DNA from: Chloroflexota bacterium
GTDB taxonomy: Bacteria; Chloroflexota; Dehalococcoidia; SpSt-223
DNA length: 32,464 nucleotides
NCBI GenBank assembly: GCA_023512725.1
Contig: JAILZB010000014.1
Span: 1 to 32,464, forward strand
Direction: 5' to 3'
Part shown: piece after piece, positions 1 to 9,008 of the stretch
Position numbering within the stretch: the stretch's first letter is position 1
How the letters are laid out: every line of letters starts with the position of its first letter
The notes under the pieces: model-generated
The model's database searches: none
What the model was told of the DNA's origin: nothing
Seen by the model: the letters and a program-made list of their open reading frames with translations, nothing else
Translations under genes and position numbers: made by a program

Positions 1-480
1 GCGCTCGAGGGTGCGATGGGCGGCGTCCAGGACTACCGGTGCAGCGTTCGCTCCGTGAGCGTGCCAGTAGACCGTGAGCGGGCCGACGGTCGTCTCTTCC
101 CACGAGAAGCGGGTATCGACGTAGCGAAGCCGTTGCACCGCCGTGCGCACCCGTTCGCCCGCAGCGTTCTCGAGCGAGAGCTGGACGGCGATCTCGCCGA
201 AGGGCGGAACGTAGCCGGGAGAGACGGTAAAGGAGAGCGCAAGCTCGCGCGCGGGGGTGAAACTGGGGCGACGGACGACGGCGGCCTGCTGACGGCCTGC
301 CTGCACGGCTGCCTCCACGGCCGTAATCTCGACCGCACTCGTTGCCACCAGTTCAACGTGCGCCCCATCCGGCCACGCGCTCCTGAGGGAGAACTGACGG
401 ATGACGATCCCCTCGTCGGCGGCTGCCACCGGCACTCCCAAGGCCAACAGCAGGACCAGAGCGCCGAGGAGCCTGCTCAT
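1..480 (-). CDS. Secreted protein, probable peptidase MA-like family (3' end beyond window)
   Basis: My own translation of the minus strand from ATG at 480 gives an open frame to the window edge: [34 protein letters not shown]...[43 protein letters not shown]. Signal peptide, then an '[14 protein letters not shown]' segment typical of Chloroflexota peptidase-MA-like proteins. Absent from the ORF track because it has no stop in the window. 4-bp ATGA overlap with rlmN. Confidence 0.65.
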   Translation of the reverse strand, partial: MSRLLGALVLLLALGVPVAAADEGIVIRQFSLRSAWPDGAHVELVATSAVEITAVEAAVQAGRQQAAVVRRPSFTPARELALSFTVSPGYVPPFGEIAVQLSLENAAGERVRTAVQRLRYVDTRFSWEETTVGPLTVYWHAHGANAAPVVLDAAHRTLER

Positions 481-1616
481 CGCCCAGCTGCAACCGCCTG
501 GCGGGTCGATACCTCCTCAGCGCGCAACTGACCGCAGCCCGCGAAGATATCGATGCCCCGCTCCACCCGCACGGTGGTGGGGATGCGTGCAGTGTGCAGT
601 ACCGCCTGGAAGGCACGCACCTGGTCCGGCGCTGGCCGTTGGAAGTGGCTGCCCGGCGTGGGATTGACCGGGATCAGGTTGACGTGGCAGGGGATGGGGG
701 CGATCCGCCGTACCAGTTCACGCGCGAGCGCGACCGAATCGTTCACCCCCGCGATCAGTGCGTACTCGAAGGTCACTCGCCGACCGGTGCGGGCGCTGAA
801 GCGCTGGCAGGCCGCGAGCAACTGCGCCAGCGGATAGCGGCGGTTGATCGGCACGAGCTGGGTACGCAGTTCGTCGTTCGGAGCGTGAAGAGAGACGGCC
901 AAGCGAACAGGTGTCTGCCGCTCGGCCAGTTCCTCGATCGCCGGCACGATGCCAACCGTCGAGATCGTGATGTGGCGCGCCCCGATCGCCAGGCCCGCGG
1001 GGTCGTGGATCCGCTCGATGGCCTGCCAGACGGCCGCAACGTTCAGGAGTGGCTCGCCCTGGCCCATCAGCACGACGTTCGTCACCCGCTCCCCCCGCGC
1101 GCGCAGCGCCGCGTTGAGCACCAAAAGCTGACCGACGATCTCCCCTGCCGTGAGCTGGCGGAAGAAGCCTACCTGGCCGGTAGCGCAGAAGGGACAGCCG
1201 ACTGCACAGCCAGCCTGGCTCGAGAGACAGGCCGTCCACCGTCCCCGCTGGCTGTCGGTCGGGTCGTAGCGCATCAGGACGGTCTCAACGGTCGCTGGCG
1301 GGAGCGGGCGCTTCCGCCCGGGGGAGACGCCGCCAGGAAGTTCCAGCAGGTACTTCGTCGTCCACCCATCGGCGGAGGCAAGCGTGCGCACCACTCGCAG
1401 CGGTGCCACCACGAAGCGCTCTGCCAGCGCCGCCCGCAGCTCCTGCGGGAGGTCGGACATCTGGGCAAAATCGAGCACCCCCTGGCGGTAGACCCAGTGC
1501 TGGACCTGCTTCAGGCGGTAGGCCGGCTGGCCCAACGCGCGCAGGGCCTGCGCAAGCTCTTCCTCCGGGGTGTCGAGCCACGAGCGGGGCGAAGTGGGCT
1601 TCTCCTGCCCGTTCAT
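477..1616 (-). CDS. rlmN: 23S rRNA (adenine2503-C2)-methyltransferase, radical SAM
   Basis: 379 aa from [24 protein letters not shown] radical-SAM motif, [38 protein letters not shown]. Start at 1616 chosen over the track start at 1985, which runs through the intergenic region and into the divergent gene. Confidence 0.95.
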   Translation of the reverse strand: MNGQEKPTSPRSWLDTPEEELAQALRALGQPAYRLKQVQHWVYRQGVLDFAQMSDLPQELRAALAERFVVAPLRVVRTLASADGWTTKYLLELPGGVSPGRKRPLPPATVETVLMRYDPTDSQRGRWTACLSSQAGCAVGCPFCATGQVGFFRQLTAGEIVGQLLVLNAALRARGERVTNVVLMGQGEPLLNVAAVWQAIERIHDPAGLAIGARHITISTVGIVPAIEELAERQTPVRLAVSLHAPNDELRTQLVPINRRYPLAQLLAACQRFSARTGRRVTFEYALIAGVNDSVALARELVRRIAPIPCHVNLIPVNPTPGSHFQRPAPDQVRAFQAVLHTARIPTTVRVERGIDIFAGCGQLRAEEVSTRQAVAAGR

Positions 1617-1692
1617 CCGTAGTGCCCTCTTCGCTCGAAGAATACCACAGGAGTGCGGATGCTCATTGAGCAAGAAAGCGAGCGGACGGGGA

Positions 1693-1698
1693 TATAAT
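1693..1698 (+). promoter_or_regulatory. -10 element TATAAT placed 6 nt before the ATG of the histidine kinase gene
   Basis: Sequence gaTATAATcgaacgATG; perfect consensus hexamer, no SD between it and the start codon. Confidence 0.6.
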
Positions 1699-1704
1699 CG
1701 AACG

Positions 1705-3588
1705 ATGTCAGCGGCACGTGGGGCTGAGAACAGCGTGATACCGTCTGACACGGCGATGATCCTGCTCGTCGATGACGGGAGCACAGAAGTCCAGCGCGCT
1801 CGCGCGGTGCTCCACGCCCTGGGTGAGCGGGTTGTCTGCCTTACGCTCAGCGAGCTGTGTTCCGAAGGCGGAGGAACCCCCCCCTGGGAGTGTGTGCTGG
1901 CCCCGGCGCGTTCCCGCGAGCTACTGGCTCGCTGCTGGCCAGGCCTCGAACTGGCATCAGCGCTCCCCTGCATCTGGCTGACCACGGGCCCACCGGCTGC
2001 CGGGGAACTCGCCGTTGACGCGAGCGCCGATGAGCTGACCGAGCCGCTCAGGCTTGCGCTCCGGGCAGTGCGGGCCGAGCGGGCAGCACCTCACTCCTTG
2101 CTCACCATGCTCGCCGAGCAGCTCTGCGCCCAGGTGAGCGATGCGGCGCTGATGGTGGATAGCGCCCTCCGCGTGGTCACCGCCAACGCCGCCTACGCTG
2201 CTCTCTACGGTCTGGAGGCACCCGGCCTCCGTGGGAAGGCACTCACCGACCTGCCGCTCCGGTATTACGACGAGCAGGGGAGGGCGGTGCCAGCGGAGCG
2301 TCGTCCGGAAGTGCGCGCCCTACTCGGCGAGGGGACCGCGTGCGAGTACCGCTTCGAGAGCCCGGGGCGTTCCGGCTGGGTCAGTATCAGTAGCTCGGTC
2401 CTGCGGGGGCCGGCTGGTGAGCCGGTGGCCGTGCTGTCCCTCCAGCGCGAGGTTACGGCCCGACGGGTATGGGCTGAGGCGCGCCAGGAGACGCTGTACG
2501 CGCTTGGGCAGATGGCCGCCGGGGTCGCCCACGACCTCAATAATGCGCTGACGTTGATCCTGGGGCGCACGGAAATCGCGCAGGAGGCGCTGCGGGAACC
2601 TCACCCCGCCCTCGACGAAGTCAGCGAAGCCGTCCTGGCTATCCGCCAGGCAGCGCTCGATGTCGCGGGCACAGTGCGACGGCTCCAGGACTTCGCGCGC
2701 GAGCGACCAGCCTTGGAGCTGGCCCCCGTGGACTGTGCCGAGTTGCTGCGGGAGGCAGCTGCGCTCACCCGCCCGCGCTGGTTCAACGAAGCGTTGCGTC
2801 GGGGTGCCCCCATCACCGTCGAGGTGTGGACCGAGGAGGTGCCCCTCATCGCGGGGGGCGCCAGTGAGCTGCGAGATGCACTGACTAACCTGATCTTCAA
2901 CGCCGTCGATGCGCTGCCCCAGGGCGGGCGGATTATTCTGGCCGCCACGGCGTGTGCCGAGGGGGTCGAGCTCCGGGTAGAAGACACGGGCTTGGGCATG
3001 CCTGAGGAGGTGCGTCAGCGAGCGCTCGAGCCCTACTTTACGACGAAGCGTGAGCACGGGAGTGGCATCGGCCTGGCAATGGTGGCAACGGTGATCGCGC
3101 GGCATGGTGGCAAGCTTACGCTCGAGAGCGAGCCCGGCCGCGGCACCACCGTGCGTCTCTTCCTTCCGACCACAGCAGTAGCACCCCCGCCGCCGGAGCC
3201 CGTGGCGCTCCCGGCGCGGCCGGGGCGGGTGCTGGTGCTCGATGACGAGCCGGGGATCGCCGCCTTGGTCGAGCGGGCGCTCCGCCAGGACCGCCACCAG
3301 GTCGTCATCCAGACCGACCCGCGAGCGGCTATCCATCAGCTCGAGCACGAGCAGTTCGACGTGGTGATCACCGACCTAGGAATGCCGGCGTTGAGCGGTT
3401 GGGAGGTCGCTGCGGCCGTCAAGCAGCACTCTCCCACCACCCGGGTGGTGCTGGCCACCGGCTGGGGAGGTGACCTGGAGGAGGAGCACCTCCGGCGCGC
3501 GAGCGTGGATGCCGTGCTGGCCAAGCCGTACTCCTTCTCGCAGCTGCGCCAGGTCGTCCATCGCTTGCTCGCCGAGGTGCCGCCGTGA
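1705..3588 (+). CDS. Hybrid sensor histidine kinase: degenerate N-terminal receiver, PAS, HisKA, HATPase, C-terminal receiver
   Basis: From [12 protein letters not shown]-box GVAHDLNN, N-box [11 protein letters not shown]-boxes [10 protein letters not shown] / [10 protein letters not shown]-terminal [13 protein letters not shown]...VVITDLGMP...VLAKPYS. Confidence 0.93.
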   Translation: MSAARGAENSVIPSDTAMILLVDDGSTEVQRARAVLHALGERVVCLTLSELCSEGGGTPPWECVLAPARSRELLARCWPGLELASALPCIWLTTGPPAAGELAVDASADELTEPLRLALRAVRAERAAPHSLLTMLAEQLCAQVSDAALMVDSALRVVTANAAYAALYGLEAPGLRGKALTDLPLRYYDEQGRAVPAERRPEVRALLGEGTACEYRFESPGRSGWVSISSSVLRGPAGEPVAVLSLQREVTARRVWAEARQETLYALGQMAAGVAHDLNNALTLILGRTEIAQEALREPHPALDEVSEAVLAIRQAALDVAGTVRRLQDFARERPALELAPVDCAELLREAAALTRPRWFNEALRRGAPITVEVWTEEVPLIAGGASELRDALTNLIFNAVDALPQGGRIILAATACAEGVELRVEDTGLGMPEEVRQRALEPYFTTKREHGSGIGLAMVATVIARHGGKLTLESEPGRGTTVRLFLPTTAVAPPPPEPVALPARPGRVLVLDDEPGIAALVERALRQDRHQVVIQTDPRAAIHQLEHEQFDVVITDLGMPALSGWEVAAAVKQHSPTTRVVLATGWGGDLEEEHLRRASVDAVLAKPYSFSQLRQVVHRLLAEVPP

Positions 3589-5063
3589 TCCTCCGGCCCA
3601 GTCAGGACCTATTGCTGCCAGGCCTGCTGGTGACCGGGGAGATCACCTGGCTCTCCCTTGCCTTTCGGGTGGTGGCCACTGGTCCGGGTGAGCAGCCGCT
3701 GCTGTCCTTTGGCCTGTTGCTCGCTGTGGCGGCGGCAGGGGCGGTGTTGATGCGCTGGGCCTCACGAGCGGTCTGGCCGCTCCGCCGCCTCCGCCTCACC
3801 GCCTTTGGGGCTGGCGTGAGCGCGGCACTGCTCGTGGTGACCCTCCAGCATGGGCCGAGCTGGCCCACCACGCTTGGCCCCTTTCTGCGGGACCCGCTCT
3901 TCGCCTGGCCGCCAGCAATCCCGGCCCTCGTGATGGCAGGGGTAAGCTGGTGGCGGGGCATTGCCATCGGCGACCGACCGATCGATACCCTGGAGGCGGA
4001 AGAGCGCTTTCGAGCCGGCGCCCTTGCCCTCGTGATCCTTGCCTTCGTGACCCCCATCGCCGCCAGCGTGACGAGGGTCACCACCGTACTGGCCGACTTG
4101 CCTGGGAGTTCACTCCTCTTCTTCACCACCGGCCTGACCGCTCTCGCCATCGCTCGCCTGCGGACGCTCCGCTTACGGGGGGCGACTGGTGCGGGCACCG
4201 CGCCTCGCTGGCTGCTGACGACCCTGGCGACGATCGGGCTCGTGCTGGCGAGTGGCCTGACCCTCATCGCGCTGCTTCCCGGCCCCTTGGGTGGGCTGGG
4301 CCAGCTGATGCGGCCGCTCGTTCCGCTTCTCCGGCTCCTCGACCCGATCGTGCTGGCACTGATTCTCCCGCTCGCGCTGGCCCTGGAGCGGTTGCTCCTG
4401 CTGATCAGTCGCCTCCTGAGCCGCTTCGACCTAAGTCTCCTCTTTGCTGACCTAGAACCGGCCCGACCGGAAGAAGTCGAGCAGCGGTTGCGCCATGCGA
4501 CTGCGATCGACCTGATCGCGCTCAGCGAGTGGCTCGTGGTGCTGGCGGTGGTCGGGGTGGTTGCCGTTGTAGCCTGGCGCGCCTTCCGTAAGCGGGTCCG
4601 CCGCCGGGAAGCAGACCCCTTCGAGGTGCGCGAGAGCGTCTGGTCCTGGCGTGCCTTCGGGCGGCAGCTACTGGGCCTCCTCCGCGGCTGGCTCCGACGG
4701 CTGCGGCCGCAGCCGATGCCTCTCCACCCGGTGGCGAGTGAGCCGATGAGTGAGGAGGCCCGTTCCATCCGCGCGATTTACCGTGCCTTTCTGGCTGCTG
4801 GGGCTGCCAACGGGGTGCCTCGTCGCCCCGACCAGACCCCGCTCGAATACCTGAGCCAGCTTGCCCTACCGCCAGAGCCCCGTGCCTACGCCCAGACGAT
4901 CACCGCCGCCTACCTCCAGGTGCGCTACGGCGACCATCCTCCGAGCGAGACGACCGTGATGGCTACCCGCCAGGCCTGGCAGGCCCTGGCGGCAGTCTGG
5001 CTACCTCCCACTCTCACCCGCTCAGGCGGAACCTCAAGCGGTTTCGGCGCCCGTCCGTTATGA
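3585..5063 (+). CDS. Multi-pass membrane protein with C-terminal DUF4129-like domain
   Basis: Several TM segments; C-terminus ARSIRAIYRAFLAAGAANGVPRRPDQTPLEYLSQLA...ITAAYLQVRYGDHPPS matches the DUF4129 (transglutaminase-associated) pattern. GTG start overlaps the kinase stop (GTGA). Confidence 0.75.
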   Translation: MILRPSQDLLLPGLLVTGEITWLSLAFRVVATGPGEQPLLSFGLLLAVAAAGAVLMRWASRAVWPLRRLRLTAFGAGVSAALLVVTLQHGPSWPTTLGPFLRDPLFAWPPAIPALVMAGVSWWRGIAIGDRPIDTLEAEERFRAGALALVILAFVTPIAASVTRVTTVLADLPGSSLLFFTTGLTALAIARLRTLRLRGATGAGTAPRWLLTTLATIGLVLASGLTLIALLPGPLGGLGQLMRPLVPLLRLLDPIVLALILPLALALERLLLLISRLLSRFDLSLLFADLEPARPEEVEQRLRHATAIDLIALSEWLVVLAVVGVVAVVAWRAFRKRVRRREADPFEVRESVWSWRAFGRQLLGLLRGWLRRLRPQPMPLHPVASEPMSEEARSIRAIYRAFLAAGAANGVPRRPDQTPLEYLSQLALPPEPRAYAQTITAAYLQVRYGDHPPSETTVMATRQAWQALAAVWLPPTLTRSGGTSSGFGARPL

Positions 5064-5090
5064 TCGCCCTCAGGCGACCGTCTGCGGCTG

Positions 5091-6239
5091 GTGCGAACCG
5101 AGACCGTGTTGGAACAGAACCGCTGGCTCCAGACCCTCATCGTGATGCTCGTCGGGATTGCGGGCATCTATCTCGCGGGCATGCTCTGGCAGCTCTTGCT
5201 GCACTTTGGGGATATCATCCTCACCTTCTTTCTGGCCTGGCTGGTTGCCTATACCCTGAACCCGGTGGCCGATTTTCTCGTCCGGCAGCGGCTGCCACGC
5301 ATGCTCGCCATTTTGCTCGTGTACATCATGCTCCTGCTGGTGCTGATCACGATCGGGCTGGCGATCGTTCCACCACTGGCAGCGCAACTGGTCCAGTTGG
5401 GACGGTCGATCCCTGCCTGGGTCGAGCAGTGGCCGACCTTTGTCCAGAATGTCCAGCAGGCGTTGAGCGAGCGAGGTTTCGATATCCGGCTGGTCTCTCC
5501 CTATCTGACGGATGCGGCAATCATGCAACGTGCCGAGCAGTTCGGTGGCGCACTCGCGCAGAATGCGCTTGGCATCGCTCAAGGGGTGGCAGCGTTCCTT
5601 TTCAACACGGTGATCATCATCATTCTCTCGCTCTATTTCATGATCGACGGCGAACGGTTCTCGCGTCTGTTCGTTGAAGTGCTGCCCACTCGGCTGGAAG
5701 ATGAAGCGCGCTATCTGCTGGCCGCCATCGACCGCACCTTCGGCGGGTTCATGCGCGGGCTGCTCGTGCAGATCATCGTCTATGCGGTGGGGACCGGGAT
5801 CGTGATGGCCCTGGCAGGGTTACCATTTGTCCTGGTGGTCTCGATCTTCGCGGGCCTAATGATGGTGATCCCGTTCCTGGGCTCGGTGGTGGCGATGGTC
5901 CCCCCGCTGGTGCTGGCGGCGCTCACCGGTGAGCCGCTGCGGGTGCTCCTCGTCTTTGTGGCGCTGCTGCTGCTGCAACAGCTCGTCCTGAACGTGATCA
6001 CGCCCAAGGTGATGTCGGACTCGGTCGGGATGCACCCCTTGCTCGTCTTTCTCGCCGTGCTCCTGGGGACGAAAGAGGCCGGCTTGTGGGGAGCGATCTT
6101 CGGGGTGCCCATCGTCGGCGTACTCTGGGCGATGGTGGTGCAGCTCTACCGGCAACGGCGGAAGCGCCAGGCGAACCTGATGAAAGAACGGAAGGAGCTG
6201 CCGCTGAGCGCGGCGGCAACCAGAGAGGTGGTGTCATGA
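5091..6239 (+). CDS. AI-2E family transporter / permease (PerM-like)
   Basis: 382 aa, multiple TM helices, IPFLGSVVAMVPPLVLA..., LNVITPKVMSDSVGMHPLLVFLAVLLGTKEAGLWGAIFGVPIVGV signature. GTG start. Confidence 0.9.
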   Translation: MRTETVLEQNRWLQTLIVMLVGIAGIYLAGMLWQLLLHFGDIILTFFLAWLVAYTLNPVADFLVRQRLPRMLAILLVYIMLLLVLITIGLAIVPPLAAQLVQLGRSIPAWVEQWPTFVQNVQQALSERGFDIRLVSPYLTDAAIMQRAEQFGGALAQNALGIAQGVAAFLFNTVIIIILSLYFMIDGERFSRLFVEVLPTRLEDEARYLLAAIDRTFGGFMRGLLVQIIVYAVGTGIVMALAGLPFVLVVSIFAGLMMVIPFLGSVVAMVPPLVLAALTGEPLRVLLVFVALLLLQQLVLNVITPKVMSDSVGMHPLLVFLAVLLGTKEAGLWGAIFGVPIVGVLWAMVVQLYRQRRKRQANLMKERKELPLSAAATREVVS

Positions 6240-7165
6240 GGCTGCGCAAGGCGGTCGTGCTCGCTGCGGGCTGGGGCACGCGCTTTCTTCCTGCTACCAA
6301 GGCCCAGCCGAAGGAGATGCTCCCCCTGGTCGATAAGCCGATCATCCAGTACGTGGTCGAAGAGCTGGTCGCCTCTGGTATCGAGCAGATCGTGATCGTG
6401 ACTGCCCTTGGCAAGCGGGCGATCGAAGACCACTTCGACCGCTCGTTCGAGCTGGAGGCAGCGCTCGAGAAGAAGGGGGATACTCGCCTGCTCGCGTTGG
6501 TGCGCGGGATCAGCGACCTCGCGCGGATCTACTACGTGCGCCAGAAAGAGCAGCTGGGCGTTGGCCACGCCGTGCTAACGACTGAAGATATCGTCGGTAA
6601 CGAGCCGTTCGCGCTCTGCTTCCCGGATGACGTGATCGATGCGCCCGTGCCCGCGATGGCGCAGATGATGGAGGTCTACAGCCGCTACCGTTGCTCGGTG
6701 CTGGCGGTCGAAGAGGTGCCCCTGAGCGAGGTGCACAAGTACGGCGTGATCGAAGGGCACCCGGTGGAGGAGCGGGTCTCGCAGGTCCGCAATCTGGTCG
6801 AGAAGCCGGACCCCAGTGAGGCGCCCTCCACCCTGGCCATTGTTGGTCGCTACATCCTCACGCCCGAGATCTTCGAGGCGATCCGGGCCACCCGGCCGGG
6901 CAAGCTTGGGGAGATCCAGATTACCGATGCGCTGCGGATCCTGCTTGAACGCCAGGCGATCTATGCCTACCGCTTTGAGGGTGCGCGCTACGATACGGGC
7001 ACGCCGCTCGGCTTCCTGAAGGCCTCGGTCGAGATGGCGCTGCGCCGGCCGGATATCGGGCCCGAGTTTCGCGCCTACCTCGAGAGCATCGACCTCGCGA
7101 ATGGGCGTCGCAAGCAGCCGAAGGCACGTCCTGGCAGCGATACTCTCGTCGAGGCGAAGGCCTAG
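6236..7165 (+). CDS. galU: UTP--glucose-1-phosphate uridylyltransferase
   Basis: 309 aa from MRLRKAVVLAAGWGTRFLPATKAQPKEMLPLVDKPIIQYVVEE; nucleotidyltransferase signature; ATGA overlap with upstream gene. Confidence 0.93.
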   Translation: MRLRKAVVLAAGWGTRFLPATKAQPKEMLPLVDKPIIQYVVEELVASGIEQIVIVTALGKRAIEDHFDRSFELEAALEKKGDTRLLALVRGISDLARIYYVRQKEQLGVGHAVLTTEDIVGNEPFALCFPDDVIDAPVPAMAQMMEVYSRYRCSVLAVEEVPLSEVHKYGVIEGHPVEERVSQVRNLVEKPDPSEAPSTLAIVGRYILTPEIFEAIRATRPGKLGEIQITDALRILLERQAIYAYRFEGARYDTGTPLGFLKASVEMALRRPDIGPEFRAYLESIDLANGRRKQPKARPGSDTLVEAKA

Positions 7166-7181
7166 CGGGCGGCCAGCGCGC

Positions 7182-7210
7182 TTGACGCTCACTCGTCTCC
7201 CTGCTACGAT
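7182..7210 (+). promoter_or_regulatory. Sigma70-type promoter TTGACG-N17-TACGAT
   Basis: TTGACG 7182-7187, 17-nt spacer, TACGAT 7205-7210, just after the galU stop and before the SH3-like gene. Confidence 0.7.
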
Positions 7211-7257
7211 GGCACCAGGCTAGCAGTCTGTGGAGGGCCGGCGCGCGGCGCACCAGC

Positions 7258-7752
7258 GTGTTCACACCTCCTCGTCACCCGCCTTCTGGTCCGAACGGTC
7301 CGGATCCGGCCGCAGCAGCCGGCGAGTGGTTGCGGTGGCTCCTCGTCTCCTGCCCCCGCTTCCTGCTCCTTGCGAGCGGGTTGGTCAGCCTCATTCTGGC
7401 CAGTTGCTGGCTGCTCACGGCGCTCACGCTCGCGCCGAGCCCCGCGCCCGCGGCGCCGCTGGCCCCCGCGAGCCCGGTGATGGAGGCACCCCCCGTCTTT
7501 GAGCGCTTCCGGGTGGCAAATACGGGTGGTATCGGGGTCTACATTCGGCGCACGCCGGTGCTGAGCGACCATATCCGTGCCTGGGCGGAAGGCACGGTGA
7601 TGGAGCAGGTAGGACCCGATGCGATTGGAGAAGGGGTCCGCTTCCTCAACGTGCGCGACCCCGACGGCAACGTCGGCTGGGTCCCTGCTGCCTACCTCGT
7701 TCCCCTCCCCCCCGAGCCAACCCCGGCGGGGGGGGGTAGGGTCACTGGGTGA
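7258..7752 (+). CDS. Membrane-anchored SH3-like domain protein
   Basis: TM helix (LLVSCPRFLLLASGLVSLILASCWLL), then SH3b-like ...NTGGIGVYIRRTPVLSDHIRAWAEGTVMEQVGPDAIGEGVRFLNVRDPDGNVGWVPAAYLVP. GTG start; exact start uncertain. Confidence 0.75.
   Translation: MFTPPRHPPSGPNGPDPAAAAGEWLRWLLVSCPRFLLLASGLVSLILASCWLLTALTLAPSPAPAAPLAPASPVMEAPPVFERFRVANTGGIGVYIRRTPVLSDHIRAWAEGTVMEQVGPDAIGEGVRFLNVRDPDGNVGWVPAAYLVPLPPEPTPAGGGRVTG
7707..7736. terminator. C7...G9 inverted repeat at a convergent gene junction, candidate bidirectional terminator
   Basis: CCCCCCC 7707-7713, 14-nt loop, GGGGGGGGG 7728-7736; lies at the 3' ends of the SH3-like gene and the convergent DUF1501 gene. No clear U-tract. Confidence 0.35.
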
Positions 7753-8986
7753 GGAACGGCACGGGCTCGAACGTACCGCCGAGGATCGGGCGGGATTGGG
7801 TTTCCAGCCACTGCTCGAGCACGGTGGCGTAAACCGCCCGGAAGTCGATCTCGTAGCGCAGGTCGCCGTCGACCAGATTGTCGAGGTCGGGCGGGTTGCC
7901 ATGGATTCCGCCACGCACCCGCGGGCCGATGGCCAGCATCGGGGCAGCTGTTCCATGGTCGGTCCCCTCGCTCACGTTCTCGCGAACCCGCCGTCCGAAC
8001 TCGGAGAAGGAGATGAGCAGCACGTTGTCGGCGTTCCCCTGGGCTTCAAGGTCGCTCAGGAAGGCATCGATGCCGTCGCTGAAGTACTTCAGCAGGGTTG
8101 CATGGGTGCGCGCCTGGCGGGCATGGGTATCGAAGCCCCCGAGGGCAACGTAGTAGATCCGCGTGCCCAGGTCGGCCTGCATCAACTGGGCGATCAGCTT
8201 CAGCTGCTGGGAGAAGGGATCGTTGGGGTAGGTGGCTCGGGGGGTGTAGCTGCGGGCGACGTGCTGGATCTGTTCGCTCGTCTCAATCGCGCCGAGCCCC
8301 ACCGTCCGGATGAACTCCTCGTACTCGCGCGGGCTGGAGGCGCGCGCGTAGATCGCGCGGATAGCGCTGAGCTGGTTCTGTCGGTCGTCGGGGTATTCCC
8401 CATCGGTCTGGAACTGGAAGGCGCTTAGCGTGCCGATCGCGGGGACGACGACGTGGGTTGTCCAGAAGGCTAATGGCAGCGTGCCGCCGATGTTGATGGC
8501 AGCAGTGGAGAGGTCGTGCGCAGAGGGCTTGCCGGTGCCGCAGCAGTTGGCATCGAGGTAGCGCCCGAGCCAGCCGGAGGGCTCGTACTGCTCAGGAATG
8601 GCCGTCTGCCAGATCTCCATCGAGCGGAAGTGCGAGCGGTTCGGGTTCGGGTAGCCGACCCCTTCGATGACGGCGACCTGGCCGTTGGCGTAGCGATGGT
8701 GGAGCCGTTCCATCGCCCCGTGGAAGGCAAGGCGGTCGTCCAGCGGCAGCAGTTCATCGCGCGTGAGCGCCAGGCGAGGCCGCACTTCACGGTACTTCGG
8801 GTGGGTGTAGGGGGCCACCATGTTCAGGCCATCATTTCCACCCGACAACTGGACGACGACGAGAGTGCGCGGAGGCGTCTTCTCGGCTGCTGCCTCGACC
8901 GTGCGGCTCAGGAAGGCGGGTGCCGTTACCCCAATCGAGACAAAGAGTGCTCCCGTCTTGAGAAAATCGCGGCGCGTGTACGCCAT
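7742..8986 (-). CDS. DUF1501 domain-containing protein with Tat signal
   Basis: MAYTRRDFLKTGALFVSIGVTAPAFLSRTVEA Tat-like signal; VVVQLSGGNDGLNMVAPY, SFSEFGRRVRENVSEGTDHGTAAPMLAIG. RBS GGAAGGAG. Confidence 0.93.
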   Translation of the reverse strand: MAYTRRDFLKTGALFVSIGVTAPAFLSRTVEAAAEKTPPRTLVVVQLSGGNDGLNMVAPYTHPKYREVRPRLALTRDELLPLDDRLAFHGAMERLHHRYANGQVAVIEGVGYPNPNRSHFRSMEIWQTAIPEQYEPSGWLGRYLDANCCGTGKPSAHDLSTAAINIGGTLPLAFWTTHVVVPAIGTLSAFQFQTDGEYPDDRQNQLSAIRAIYARASSPREYEEFIRTVGLGAIETSEQIQHVARSYTPRATYPNDPFSQQLKLIAQLMQADLGTRIYYVALGGFDTHARQARTHATLLKYFSDGIDAFLSDLEAQGNADNVLLISFSEFGRRVRENVSEGTDHGTAAPMLAIGPRVRGGIHGNPPDLDNLVDGDLRYEIDFRAVYATVLEQWLETQSRPILGGTFEPVPFLTQ

Positions 8987-9008
8987 GGCGTGCTCCTTCC
9001 CGCCCCGT

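Noticed and set aside
594-1622. 342-aa plus-strand ORF opposite rlmN
   Set aside because: Fully antisense to rlmN; no recognisable motif.
1617-1985. N-terminal extension of rlmN to 1985 in the ORF track
   Set aside because: Runs through the divergent promoter and into the kinase coding region; RlmN similarity begins after 1616.
2320-3348. 342-aa minus-strand ORF opposite the histidine kinase
   Set aside because: Shadow of the kinase frame; no domain, no RBS.
3602-4768. 388-aa minus-strand ORF opposite the DUF4129-type gene
   Set aside because: S/R-rich antisense frame of a membrane protein gene; not coding-like.
8970-8992. Palindrome ACGCCATGGCGT around the DUF1501 start, with a similar CGCCATGGCG at the 16715 start
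   Set aside because: Explained by an ATG-GCG start context preceded by CGCC; too short and too GC-driven to claim regulation.
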